Source of the DNA: Allokutzneria sp. A3M-2-11 16
GTDB taxonomy: Bacteria > Actinomycetota > Actinomycetes > Mycobacteriales > Pseudonocardiaceae
Reading direction: 5' to 3'
Length of the DNA: 64,000 nucleotides
Assembly: GCF_024213555.1 (NCBI RefSeq)
Contig: NZ_JANAVO010000004.1
Span: 434,001-498,000, forward strand
Both the position numbers and the translations under genes were made by a program. Under the pieces are notes generated by a model. The model was not told the DNA's origin and did no database searches. It worked only from the letters and a program-made list of their open reading frames with translations. Positions 9,495-17,672 of this stretch are shown in pieces. The stretch's first letter is position 1, and every line of letters begins with the position of its first letter.

Positions 9495-10109
9495 GTGAGC
9501 GACACCAGCGTTTCCCGGACCGAGGGTCCCGGCCGATGGCTCGCCAAGGCGGCCACCGAGGTGCTTTCCCCGTACGTCGTGCTGATCGCGCTGCCCTTCG
9601 CGGTGGCCGCGGCCACCCAGGACCGGCAGGGCGAGGCACTGTGGTGGGCCGCGGTGCTCGCGGTGTTCTCCAGCTTCATCCCGTGGGTGCTGATCATGGG
9701 CGGGGCGCTGCGCGGGCGGTGGGAGGGCCACCACGTGCGCAACCGGGAGGGCCGCAAGACACCGTTGATCATCTGCGGCAGCTCGGTGGTCGTGGTGACC
9801 GCGCTGATGGCGGTCCTGGACGCGCCCGCGAGCATGCGGGCGCTCGGCGTCGCGGAGCTGGTCTTACTGCTGGTGACGGTCGGCGTGACCTTCGGCTTCA
9901 AGTGGAAGATCAGCATCCACGCCGCGGTGGCGTCGGCCGCGGCGCTGGTCACGGCGGTGCTCTACGGGCTGGCTTGGCACTGGTTGTGGCTGCTGGTGGC
10001 GCTCGTCGGCTGGTCGCGGGTGCGGGTGGAGGACCACGACCTGGCGCAGGTGCTCGCGGGCACGTTGCTCGGCCTGGTCGGCGGTGCGCTCTTCCTCGGC
10101 CTGGCCTGA
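9495..10109 (+). CDS. PAP2-like membrane protein
   Basis: Predicted 204 aa with about six hydrophobic helices. It contains the late PAP2 phosphatase signature SRVRVEDHDLAQVLAG, which follows SR-x5-H-x3 with Gln where Asp is common, and an earlier FKWKISIHAA segment in place of the PSGH motif. Family knowledge: membrane lipid phosphatases or inactive relatives. Starts at GTG 9495 behind GGGGGG; it lies 79 bp after the aminotransferase with no obvious link. The altered PSGH and final Asp leave catalysis uncertain. Confidence 0.6.
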   Translation: MSDTSVSRTEGPGRWLAKAATEVLSPYVVLIALPFAVAAATQDRQGEALWWAAVLAVFSSFIPWVLIMGGALRGRWEGHHVRNREGRKTPLIICGSSVVVVTALMAVLDAPASMRALGVAELVLLLVTVGVTFGFKWKISIHAAVASAAALVTAVLYGLAWHWLWLLVALVGWSRVRVEDHDLAQVLAGTLLGLVGGALFLGLA

Positions 10110-10143
10110 CGATCCCGCCTGACGGTCCCAGCCGGGTTGGGGC

Positions 10144-10265
10144 GTCTTCAAGTACCACCGACCCCCGCTGAAAACGTCTCAAACCGCTGCTAACCCCCGC
10201 GCCCGGGTTCGGGGGTTAGCAGCGGTTAGCGACCGCTGGGAGGGGGGTTCGTGGTACTTGAAGAC
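10144..10265. repeat. GTCTTCAAGT-ended palindromic element, copy A
   Basis: Outer arms GTCTTCAAGTACCAC (10144-10158) and GTGGTACTTGAAGAC (10251-10265) are perfect 15-bp inverted repeats. An inner perfect 17-bp palindrome (ACCGCTGCTAACCCCCG at 10183-10199, its complement at 10210-10226) surrounds a 10-base loop. Related ends occur at 35947-36084 and 47763-48127. It fills most of the gap between the PAP2-like gene and the HxlR gene. It carries no protein-coding signal and looks like a miniature inverted-repeat or REP element. Confidence 0.75.
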
Positions 10266-10304
10266 CTCCCAGCCTGCGTGGCGGAGTGATCGCGTGCGGG
10301 AAAG

Positions 10305-10310
10305 TAAGCT
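10305..10310 (+). promoter_or_regulatory. -10 hexamer TAAGCT, probable leaderless promoter of the HxlR gene
   Basis: A TANNNT hexamer occupies positions -12 to -7 relative to the GTG at 10317, which places the transcription start on the start codon. No Shine-Dalgarno sequence precedes the GTG, consistent with leaderless expression. Confidence 0.5.
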
Positions 10311-10316
10311 CGGCGG

Positions 10317-10946
10317 GTGCGGAGTTACCGGCAGTACTGCGGACTCGCGGCCGCGTTGGACGCGGTGGGCGAGCGGTGGACGCTGTTGGTCGTGCGGGAG
10401 CTGCTCATCGGCCCCCGCCGCTACGGCGAGCTGCTCGCCGATCTGCCGGGCATGGGCACCAACCTGCTCGCCGAGCGGCTGAAGTCGTTGTCCCACTTGG
10501 GGATCGTGACGAAGGACGAGCAGGTCTACACCCTGACCGAACGCGGCAGGGGGCTCATGGGCGCCGTGCGGGAGCTGACCCGGTGGGGCCTCGCCGGGAT
10601 GGACGAGCCGGACGAGGACTCGATCTGCCGCGCGCACTGGGCGCTGGGCGGGCTCGGCGCGGCGGCCGACGCCTCGCGGGTGCCGGGGTTGGCGGAGAGC
10701 TACGAGTTCCACATCGACGACGAGATCTTCCACCTGAAGGTCTCCGGCGGTGTGGCGCGGGCGCGGCGCGGTCCGGCCGATCAGCCCGCGATGACCATGA
10801 CCACCGACGCGAAGACCTTCGTGCGCCTGGGATCGGACAAGTACACCGCCCGCGACGCCCAGGCCGAGGGGCGCCTGACGATCACCGGTGACCCCGAGGC
10901 GGCGCGGCGCTGCGCGAAGGTGCTCGGGATGGGTGGCGAGTCGTGA
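10317..10946 (+). CDS. HxlR-family winged-helix regulator with C-terminal SCP2-like domain
   Basis: Predicted 209 aa. The first 90 residues show the HxlR/MarR-like wing: CGLAAALDAVGERWTLLVVRELL, RRYGELLADLPGMGTNLLAERLKSL and a LTERG strand. The rest (YEFHIDDEIFHLKVSGG to the end) resembles a sterol-carrier-like ligand domain often fused to this regulator type. Start is GTG 10317, supported by the leaderless -10. Its stop overlaps the next gene by 4 bp, so it is cotranscribed with the serine hydrolase and probably controls that operon. Confidence 0.82.
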   Translation: MRSYRQYCGLAAALDAVGERWTLLVVRELLIGPRRYGELLADLPGMGTNLLAERLKSLSHLGIVTKDEQVYTLTERGRGLMGAVRELTRWGLAGMDEPDEDSICRAHWALGGLGAAADASRVPGLAESYEFHIDDEIFHLKVSGGVARARRGPADQPAMTMTTDAKTFVRLGSDKYTARDAQAEGRLTITGDPEAARRCAKVLGMGGES

Positions 10947-11989
10947 TCATTCCGGAGCTGCGACCGCTGCGCGACGCCTTCGACGACCTGCTCGGCGCCC
11001 GGCCCGGGTGGAGCGGGGCCCTGGCCGTCCACCACCGCGGCAGGCTCGTCGCGCACCTGCACGGCGGCCCGGACTACCGCTCGGACAGCGTGCAGCTGAT
11101 CTGGTCCTCCTCCAAGGGGATCGCGGCGCTGGCGATGGCGGCGCTGATCGATGACGGCAGGCTCGACCCGGAGGCCCCGGTCGCGGAGTACTGGCCGGAG
11201 TTCGCCGAGGGCGGCAAGGCGGGCGTCACGGTGCGGCTGCTGCTCTCCCACCAGGCCGGTCTGTCCTCAGTGGACGGTGGGTTCGGGCTGGACGACGTGA
11301 TCGAGCACGACGGCCTCGCCAAACGGCTGGCCGCCCAGGAACCCCTGTGGGAGCCCGGAACCGCGCACGGCTACCACGCGCTGACCTTCGGCCCCCTCGT
11401 CGGTGAGCTGTTCCGGCGGATCACCGGTGGCACCGTCGGCGACTGGCTGGCGACCGAGTTCCCCGAGCTCGACGTGTGGTTCGGCCTGCCGGAGTCGGTG
11501 GAGCCGCGCCTGGTCCCCCTGTTCACCCCCATCGGTTTCGATCCGAAGAGCCCGGTGGTGCGCGCGCTGCTGACCCGGGACACGCTGACGCGGCAGGCCT
11601 ACAGCGCGGACTTCGGCGCCCGCGTCGGCAACGAGCGGAGGCTGCGCGCGGCCGAGGTGCTCTCGATCGGCGGCGTCGCGTCCGCGAAGGGCCTCGCGGG
11701 CCTGTACGCGGCGTTCCTAGACCGGCTCTCCCCCGCCACGATCGACCTCCTCGCGCGCCCGCACGCGTCCGGCCACGACCTGGTCCTGTTGCAGGAAACC
11801 GCTTACAGCCTGGGTTTCCAAGTCAGCGACACAACGTTCGGGCACGACGGGCTCGGCGGCTCGCTGGCCTTCGCCGATCCGGCCGCCGAGCTGACCTTCG
11901 CGTTCGTCACCAACCACATGCCGGTCCGCGGCTTCGCCGACGAGTGCACGGGGCCACTGGTGGACGTGCTGCGCGGCTGCCTGTCCTGA
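10943..11989 (+). CDS. Serine hydrolase, beta-lactamase/esterase (class C) fold
   Basis: Predicted 348 aa without a signal peptide, so cytoplasmic. The nucleophile motif S-x-x-K is visible as SSSKG near residue 54 and the Tyr motif as YHALTFGPLVGEL near 144. The C-terminal FGHDGLGGSLAFADP supplies the usual HxGxGG-like third motif. This pattern is that of the EstB/LpqK-type esterase branch rather than a true beta-lactamase. The GTG start overlaps the HxlR stop (GTGA). Substrate unknown. Confidence 0.82.
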   Translation: MIIPELRPLRDAFDDLLGARPGWSGALAVHHRGRLVAHLHGGPDYRSDSVQLIWSSSKGIAALAMAALIDDGRLDPEAPVAEYWPEFAEGGKAGVTVRLLLSHQAGLSSVDGGFGLDDVIEHDGLAKRLAAQEPLWEPGTAHGYHALTFGPLVGELFRRITGGTVGDWLATEFPELDVWFGLPESVEPRLVPLFTPIGFDPKSPVVRALLTRDTLTRQAYSADFGARVGNERRLRAAEVLSIGGVASAKGLAGLYAAFLDRLSPATIDLLARPHASGHDLVLLQETAYSLGFQVSDTTFGHDGLGGSLAFADPAAELTFAFVTNHMPVRGFADECTGPLVDVLRGCLS

Positions 11990-12139
11990 ACCCGGCGAAC
12001 AGGGACACGCCACATAACCAATTCGGCACCCCGACACAAAAGCATGAATGCTTCGCCTTCCTCCGAATCGGAAATGTGAAAACAATGGAATCGGCTTATC
12101 CTGTGCCCGCTTACCCTTCAAGCGCACAGGAGAGCAAAA

Positions 12140-12427
12140 GTGAAGACAGTGAGCGGAAGAGTGCTGGGAAGCCTCCTGGGGCTCGCACTGATCGCCGCGG
12201 TGCCCGTGGTCACCGCGACCCCGGCGCTGGCCGCCGAGCACGTCAGCTGCGCGAAGTTCGCCACCTGGGTCGGCTGGGGTTCGATCACCAACAAGTGCAA
12301 GACGACGAAGCGCCTGAAAGGCATCGTCGACAGCGGGACCGACACCAAGTGCGAGACCTACTCGCCCGGCCAGAAGCGCAAGTACTTTACGGGCATCGGC
12401 TTTATCGAGAAGGTCGTAGCCTGCTGA
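12140..12427 (+). CDS. Small secreted four-cysteine protein
   Basis: Predicted 95 aa from GTG 12140. Residues 1-32 form a Sec signal peptide (basic start, hydrophobic GLALIAAVPVV, cleavage after TPALAA). The mature part is about 62 residues, basic, with four cysteines (SCAKF, NKCKT, KCETY and a C-terminal VVAC) that could form two disulphides. I do not recognise the family. Size, charge and the terminal Cys would suit a small extracellular signal, inhibitor or antimicrobial peptide, but that is inference. A strong terminator follows, so it is monocistronic. Confidence 0.7.
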   Translation: MKTVSGRVLGSLLGLALIAAVPVVTATPALAAEHVSCAKFATWVGWGSITNKCKTTKRLKGIVDSGTDTKCETYSPGQKRKYFTGIGFIEKVVAC

Positions 12428-12440
12428 CCGAGGCACGATG

Positions 12441-12473
12441 AAAGGGACGCCCGCCACCGCGGGCGTCCCTTTT
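12441..12473 (+). terminator. Rho-independent terminator after the small secreted protein
   Basis: AAAGGGACGCCCGC, a CACC loop, then GCGGGCGTCCCTTTT: a 13-bp perfect GC-rich stem followed by a T-run, starting 13 bases after the stop codon. Confidence 0.9.
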
Positions 12474-12871
12474 CGCGTTTCCGGGTCAGCGACGCCACGG
12501 TCGGCCGACCGGGCGGCGCCGACCCGTGCGCGACTGCTGCGATCGGAGTAAGCCACCCGGGTCGATAGTAGGACACCCTCTGGACTCGACCGATCCCGGT
12601 TTGTTCAGATTCCAGACCGGGAATTCCAACCCCCGGCAAGATCGACACGAACGGCCTATTACCTGAATAAGGACTGCCCGTTACCGGATGTGAGGATGGT
12701 CGCCGCGAGCGGACATCTCCCCAGGTCAAGACTATATAGAATATTTTTCTGAGGTTTCGGGCGTTAGGATGTGAGACGCCTTCGGTCCGCCGACCGAACC
12801 CCTATCCACGTCCTATCCGTCCTGTTCGTGTGCGCCCGAGCAGGATTCGAGTGCTGCCCGAAGGAGACGCG
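12474..12871. other. Gene-free leader of the LuxE/LuxC operon, with AT-rich promoter zone
   Basis: No coding sequence is convincing here. It contains an unusually AT-rich island at 12729-12750 (ACTATATAGAATATTTTTCT) and a TAGGAT -10-like hexamer at 12765-12770, about 100 bp before the first gene of the 12.8-20.1 kb operon. AT-rich DNA of this kind is rare in the window and fits a regulated promoter. Confidence 0.45.
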
Positions 12872-14002
12872 TTGACCCCCGTTTTCGACCGTGCCCGCGT
12901 CGAGGACATCGACGAGCTGCTGCGGCTCTACCGACGGGTCTACGGCGCCGCCTACGCGCTGCCCCTCGGCACCGAGCCCGCCGTCATGGCCCGGGAGATC
13001 ACCTCGGACCTGACCACCTGGATGGTCGCCCGCGAGGCGGGCGGCGGACTGGTCGCCTCGATCGTCGGCAACGTCGATCCGGCCGACCGGCTCGGCAAGA
13101 TGCAGGGCCTGGTGGTGGACCCGGCGTGCCGCGGCGGCGGCCTCGCCCAGCAGGCGGTCAGCTCGATGAGCGACGAGATGCTCGCGGACGGCCGCATCGA
13201 CTCGGTCTACGGCACGGCGCGCACCACGTCGACGGCACCGCAGCGGGTCTGCCTGCGCAGCGGTTTCCGCGCGCTGGGGATCTTCCCCAACCTCCGCAAG
13301 GCCGCCAAGCACGAGACGATGGTCCTGCTCGCCCGGCACCGCGAGGGCGTGATCGAGCGGCGGCACCCGGTCGAACGCGTCCCGGCCGCCATCGGCCCGA
13401 TCGTCGCGGCGCTCAACACGGTCGCGGGCATGCCGATGCAGCCGGAAGTGGTCCCCGAGAACGAAGCTCCCGCGGAGCAGGGGCCCTCGGTGGGCGTCGA
13501 GCTGATCAACGCGCCGGAGTTCGTGCTGCGCCGCTTCGCCGAGGTGGTCGAGCCGGACCGGGCGTTCTACCCGTTCCACAAGCCGAACATGCTGCTCGCG
13601 GCCTCCGACGGCTCGTACGAGGTGTACACGCACCTGAGCATCAGCGACGGCTACTGCACGCTGATCGGCGCCGCGCCCAACCCGATGGCCGTCGACCCGC
13701 ACATGGACCAGCTGATCAGCCAGCTCGGCAACTTCGGCGCGTTCTACGTCGAGACCCTGGTCCCGCTGCACGCCTTCGACGAGCTGTCCTCGTTGCTCGC
13801 GCACGGGTTCCTCCCCGCGGCCGTCTACCCGGCGATGCGCAGGGACGGCGACCTGTTCCGCGACTACGTGGTGATGGCGCGGACGATGCAGCCGCTGGAC
13901 TTCCGCGGACTCGCGATCGACGCGGCGTTCCGGCCGTTCGTCGAGCAGTACATCGACCTCTGGAAGCAGAAGTACCTCAACACGATCGGGGTGTTCCGGT
14001 GA
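12872..14002 (+). CDS. GNAT-type acetyltransferase, first gene of the LuxE/LuxC operon
   Basis: Predicted 376 aa from TTG 12872, chosen because AAGGAG lies five bases upstream; GTG 12851 is an alternative. Residues about 5-150 form a GNAT domain: RARVEDIDELLRLYRRVYG, then GLVVDPACRGGGLAQQAV (the acetyl-CoA pyrophosphate loop), and RVCLRSGFRALG. The remaining ~220 residues form a second alpha/beta region (FVLRRFAEVVEPDRAFYP, YEVYTHLSISDGYCTLIGA) that I do not recognise. It may be a degenerate second GNAT fold. Its stop overlaps the LuxE-like gene by 4 bp, so it probably acts in the same pathway, acylating or deacylating an amine intermediate. Confidence 0.75.
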   Translation: MTPVFDRARVEDIDELLRLYRRVYGAAYALPLGTEPAVMAREITSDLTTWMVAREAGGGLVASIVGNVDPADRLGKMQGLVVDPACRGGGLAQQAVSSMSDEMLADGRIDSVYGTARTTSTAPQRVCLRSGFRALGIFPNLRKAAKHETMVLLARHREGVIERRHPVERVPAAIGPIVAALNTVAGMPMQPEVVPENEAPAEQGPSVGVELINAPEFVLRRFAEVVEPDRAFYPFHKPNMLLAASDGSYEVYTHLSISDGYCTLIGAAPNPMAVDPHMDQLISQLGNFGAFYVETLVPLHAFDELSSLLAHGFLPAAVYPAMRRDGDLFRDYVVMARTMQPLDFRGLAIDAAFRPFVEQYIDLWKQKYLNTIGVFR

Positions 14003-15159
14003 GCAGTTACCTCGGCCCGGTCACGGTGCCGGACCCCTCGGCCCTCGCCGAGGTCCAACGGCTGTGCGATCTCGCGGAGCCCTACGACGTCGGCCCGGGC
14101 GCCGACGCGTTGTTCGTCGCCGCGATGAACGAGTCGAACCGGTGGCACGCCGAGCGCTCGCCGTTCTTCGCGAACCTCTGGGGCGCGGGGGAACCGCTGG
14201 AGTCCATTGAGGACATTGCGCGGCAGCCCTTCGTGCACGCGAACTTCTTCAAGATGCACGAGGTCGTCTCGATCCCGCGCGAGGACGTCAAGCTGCACGT
14301 GACCTCCTCGGGCACCACCGGGCAGAAGTCGCAGATGTTCTTCGACGACTGGACGTTGCGCTCCGGGCAGCGCATGGTGGCGCGGATCTTCGAGCACTAC
14401 GGCTGGATCGACCCGAGCCGCCCGGTGGACTACCTGATCTACACCTACCAGCCCAAGCCGGGGGTGAACCTCGGCGCGTCGTTCACCGACCACTACCTGT
14501 GCGACTTCGCACCGGTGCGGCGGGTGGAGTACGGGCTGCCCAGCACCGGGAACGGCCACGAGTTCGACGCTTTCGGCGCTGTGCGGGCACTTCTGCGCTC
14601 GGCCGAGGACGGCGTGCCGGTGCGGATCTTCGGCTTCCCCGCGTTCCTGTCCTTCACCCTTGACCGGATGCGCTCGCTCGGCCTGCCGCCGGTGAACCTC
14701 TCCGACGACTCGCTCGTGCTCTTCGGCGGCGGGTGGAAGGGCAACGCGGACAAGCAGATCAGCAAGCGCGAGCTGTACGCGAAGATCACCGATCAGCTCG
14801 GCATCCCGGACGAGCGCATTCGCGACGGCTTCGGCTCGGTCGAGCACTCCGTGCCCTACATCGAGTGCGCGCGGCACAACATGCACGTGCCCGTGTGGTC
14901 GCGCGTGCTGATCCGCGACGTGCGCACGCTGGAGCCGATTCCGTTCGGCGAGCCCGGCTACCTCCAGTTCGTCTCGCCGTTCATCACCTCGGCGCCCGCG
15001 CAGAGCGTGCTCATGGGCGACCTCGCGACGCTGCACACCCCGGCGGAGTGCGGTTGCGGCCTGGACACGCCGTGGTTCGAGATCCGCGGCCGCGCCGGGC
15101 TGAGCCGCAACAAGAGCTGCGCCATCGCCGCCGCCGAACTCCTGAAGGACAAGTCGTGA
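13999..15159 (+). CDS. LuxE-like acyl-protein synthetase (adenylate-forming)
   Basis: Predicted 386 aa, near LuxE length. The adenylation loop SSGTTGQKS is at residues 103-111, followed by TYQPKPGVNLGASF and GFPAFLSFTLDRM typical of LuxE. FGSVEHSVPYIEC matches the Gly-x-Glu-His segment, and CGCGLDTPWFEIRGR ends the core. The tail SRNKSCAIAAAELL places a Cys near residue 374, where LuxE carries its acyl-accepting cysteine. Known role: ATP-dependent activation of a carboxylic acid and transfer to the reductase LuxC. GTG 13999 overlaps the GNAT stop, and its own stop overlaps the LuxC-PaaK fusion. No luciferase genes are present, so the acid feeds another product. Confidence 0.85.
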   Translation: MSSYLGPVTVPDPSALAEVQRLCDLAEPYDVGPGADALFVAAMNESNRWHAERSPFFANLWGAGEPLESIEDIARQPFVHANFFKMHEVVSIPREDVKLHVTSSGTTGQKSQMFFDDWTLRSGQRMVARIFEHYGWIDPSRPVDYLIYTYQPKPGVNLGASFTDHYLCDFAPVRRVEYGLPSTGNGHEFDAFGAVRALLRSAEDGVPVRIFGFPAFLSFTLDRMRSLGLPPVNLSDDSLVLFGGGWKGNADKQISKRELYAKITDQLGIPDERIRDGFGSVEHSVPYIECARHNMHVPVWSRVLIRDVRTLEPIPFGEPGYLQFVSPFITSAPAQSVLMGDLATLHTPAECGCGLDTPWFEIRGRAGLSRNKSCAIAAAELLKDKS

Positions 15160-17672
15160 ACCAACATTACTGGCAGGGCGAGTGGGTCGACGACGCCGAG
15201 GCCGACCGCAGACTGTCCACTTTGGAGGAAGCGACCCAGGCCGTGCTCGGCCAGGAGCCGCTGAGCCCGCTGATCGTGATGGCCGCGGCGGAGCGCGTGG
15301 TCAAGCACCTCGCCGACGCGGAAAGCCCGGTGCGCCAACGGCTCGCGCAGCGTCTGGTGGACTGGAACGTGCCCGCGGAGGAGATCGAGCAGACCCTCGG
15401 CGGGCTGTGCGGGGCGCTGGCCCGGCCGACCATCGAGAAGAAGGTCGTCCGCGAGCTGGGCAGCGTCGACCCGAACCGCTTGGCGCGCTTCGACTTCCGC
15501 AAGCAGGTCTTCGAGGCGTGGGTGCCGGTCGGCCTGCTCGCGCACATCGCCCCGGGCAACGCGCCCGCCGCGGGTGCGCTGAGCTGCCTGGAGGGGCTGC
15601 TCTCCGGCAACCTCAACGTGGTCAAGACCAGCGGCGACGACTCGCGGTTCACCGCCGAGCTGCTGTCCGCGCTGGCCGAGGCCGACCCGACCGGGCAGAT
15701 CGCCGAGCGGGTGATCGTGCTGCACTACTCCTCCAGCCGCCGCGAGTGGCTGGAGCGGATGTGCGCCCCCGCCGACGCCGTCGCCGCGTGGGGCGGCGAG
15801 GAGGCCCTGGCAGGCGTCGCGTCCGTGCTGCGCCCGGGATGCCGACTGGTGGACTGGGGCCCGAAGCTCTCTTTCGCTTACCTGACAAGCGATTCCTGGT
15901 CGAACACGGAGACCCTGCGCGCGGTGGCCGCCGATGTTTGCGCCATGGACCAGCAGGCGTGTTCGAGTCCGCAGGTGATCTACCTGGACACCGACGACGC
16001 TGAGGTCTTCGCGTTCGCCGAGCGCTTCGCCGCTGTGCTGGACGATGTGGTCGCCACCGTCGAGTGCCGCGAGCCGAGCGCCCCGGAATGGGCCGAGATC
16101 ACCAACACCGTGCTCGTCACGGAGCTGGAGCAGCACCTCGGCCTCACCAAGGTCCACAAGACCGACTCGTGGCGCGTGCTCGCCGACACCCGCTCCGCGC
16201 TCCGGGCCTCGCCGCTCTACCGCACGGTCTGGGTGAAGTCCTTGGCGCGCAAGGAGATCTCCGCGGTTCTGCGGCCGATGCGGCGCTATCTCCAGACGGT
16301 CGGCCTCGGCGCGAACCGGCAGGACACCGCGGCACTGACCCGCAGCCTCATCGCGGCGGGCGTGCAGCGCGTGACCGTGCCCGGTGCGATGCTCGGCAGC
16401 TACGACGGCGAGCCGCACGACGGTGTCTACGCGTTGCAGCGCTACAGCCGCCGCGTCGATGTGCAGCTGGACGAGCGTTTTGACCGCGACGCGTGCCTGG
16501 ACGACCTGGTGAGTGCGCGGAAGTTGCCGCCGCCCACTGTGCCGGTCACCACGAAGGCGCGGTTCGACGAACTCCAGGACGACCTCAGCCGCGCCGAGGT
16601 GTTCTTCCGCAGCGGTGGCACCACGGGCGCTCCGAAGCTGTCCGCGTTCAGCTGGGCCGACTACGACGAGCACATGCGCCACGGCGCCGAGGGCATGATC
16701 GCGGCCGGGTTCGACCCGCGCACCGACCGCACGATGAACCTGTTCTTCGGCGGTCAGCTCTACGGCGGTTTCCCGAGCTTCTTCTCGGTGCTGGAGCGGC
16801 TTGAGGCCGTGCAGTACCCGATGGCGGGCCAGCAGAACGAGCACGAGATGGTCGCTCAGTCCATTGTGGACAACAAGGTGGACACCGTGCTCGGGATGCC
16901 GAGCTACCTGTTGCGGTTGTTCGACGAGGCCGGAGACACGCTTCGCGCCTACCGCGGCATCCGCAAGGTCTTCTACGGCGGCGAGCACTTCAGCGAGCAG
17001 CAGAAGCGTTGGCTGACCCAGGAATTCGGCGTAGAGCTGATCCGCTCCGCCGCCTACGGAAGCGTCGACGGCGGGCCGCTGGGCTACCAGTGCCTGGAGT
17101 CGCCGTCGCGGGTGCACCACCTCTTCGCCGGTATCCAGACGCTGGAGATCCTGGACCAGGAGGAGGACCGCCCGGTCGGCCCCGGCGAGACCGGACGCCT
17201 CGTCTTCACCGCGCACACCCGGCGCGGGCAGCGGCTGGACCGCTACGAGATCGGCGACCTCGGGCGCTGGCTGGACGAGGAATGTCCTTGTGGCAGAAGG
17301 ACTCCGCGTTTCGAGCTGCTCGGCAGGGTCGGTGATGTGTTCCGCAGCGGCGGGCACTTCCTCAACTACCGCAGGTTCGTCTCGGCGGCGGGCGAGGCGT
17401 TCGACTACGCCGGTGACCTCCAGATCGTGCTGGACGAGATCGGCGACCAGGAGCGGCTGACCATCCGCCTAGACCGCGACCGCGCCCCGTCCGACACCGA
17501 GGAGGTGTGGGCGGAGTTCGTCCAGCGCTACCCCGACCTGGAGACCACCGCGGTGCGGGACCAGCTGGTGTCCCTGCACATCGAACTCGCCCCCGCCGAG
17601 GAGTTCAAGCGCACCACCAACAGCGGGAAACTTGTTGCCGTCGTGGACAACCGGGAGCGCAACGGTGCTTGA
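15156..17672 (+). CDS. LuxC-like acyl reductase fused to a PaaK-like adenylate-forming domain
   Basis: Predicted 838 aa, about twice the length of LuxC. Residues 1-435 are LuxC-like (aldehyde-dehydrogenase fold): HIAPGNAPAAG near 130 and catalytic-cysteine motif QQACSSPQ with Cys269. Residues about 445-838 are a phenylacetate-CoA-ligase-like adenylation domain: loop RSGGTTGAPK at 485-494, AYGSVDGGPLGYQ near 632, YEIGDLGRW near 699, and a CPCGR motif followed by GRVGD. LuxC reduces an enzyme-bound acyl thioester to aldehyde with NADPH. The fused ligase could activate a second acid or load the reductase directly. The fusion is unusual. GTG 15156 overlaps the LuxE-like stop by 4 bp. Confidence 0.85.
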   Translation: MNQHYWQGEWVDDAEADRRLSTLEEATQAVLGQEPLSPLIVMAAAERVVKHLADAESPVRQRLAQRLVDWNVPAEEIEQTLGGLCGALARPTIEKKVVRELGSVDPNRLARFDFRKQVFEAWVPVGLLAHIAPGNAPAAGALSCLEGLLSGNLNVVKTSGDDSRFTAELLSALAEADPTGQIAERVIVLHYSSSRREWLERMCAPADAVAAWGGEEALAGVASVLRPGCRLVDWGPKLSFAYLTSDSWSNTETLRAVAADVCAMDQQACSSPQVIYLDTDDAEVFAFAERFAAVLDDVVATVECREPSAPEWAEITNTVLVTELEQHLGLTKVHKTDSWRVLADTRSALRASPLYRTVWVKSLARKEISAVLRPMRRYLQTVGLGANRQDTAALTRSLIAAGVQRVTVPGAMLGSYDGEPHDGVYALQRYSRRVDVQLDERFDRDACLDDLVSARKLPPPTVPVTTKARFDELQDDLSRAEVFFRSGGTTGAPKLSAFSWADYDEHMRHGAEGMIAAGFDPRTDRTMNLFFGGQLYGGFPSFFSVLERLEAVQYPMAGQQNEHEMVAQSIVDNKVDTVLGMPSYLLRLFDEAGDTLRAYRGIRKVFYGGEHFSEQQKRWLTQEFGVELIRSAAYGSVDGGPLGYQCLESPSRVHHLFAGIQTLEILDQEEDRPVGPGETGRLVFTAHTRRGQRLDRYEIGDLGRWLDEECPCGRRTPRFELLGRVGDVFRSGGHFLNYRRFVSAAGEAFDYAGDLQIVLDEIGDQERLTIRLDRDRAPSDTEEVWAEFVQRYPDLETTAVRDQLVSLHIELAPAEEFKRTTNSGKLVAVVDNRERNGA

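Noticed and set aside
10943-11989. A true beta-lactamase resistance gene
   Set aside because: The motifs are of the class C-like esterase branch, no signal peptide is present, and the YxN motif reads YHA.
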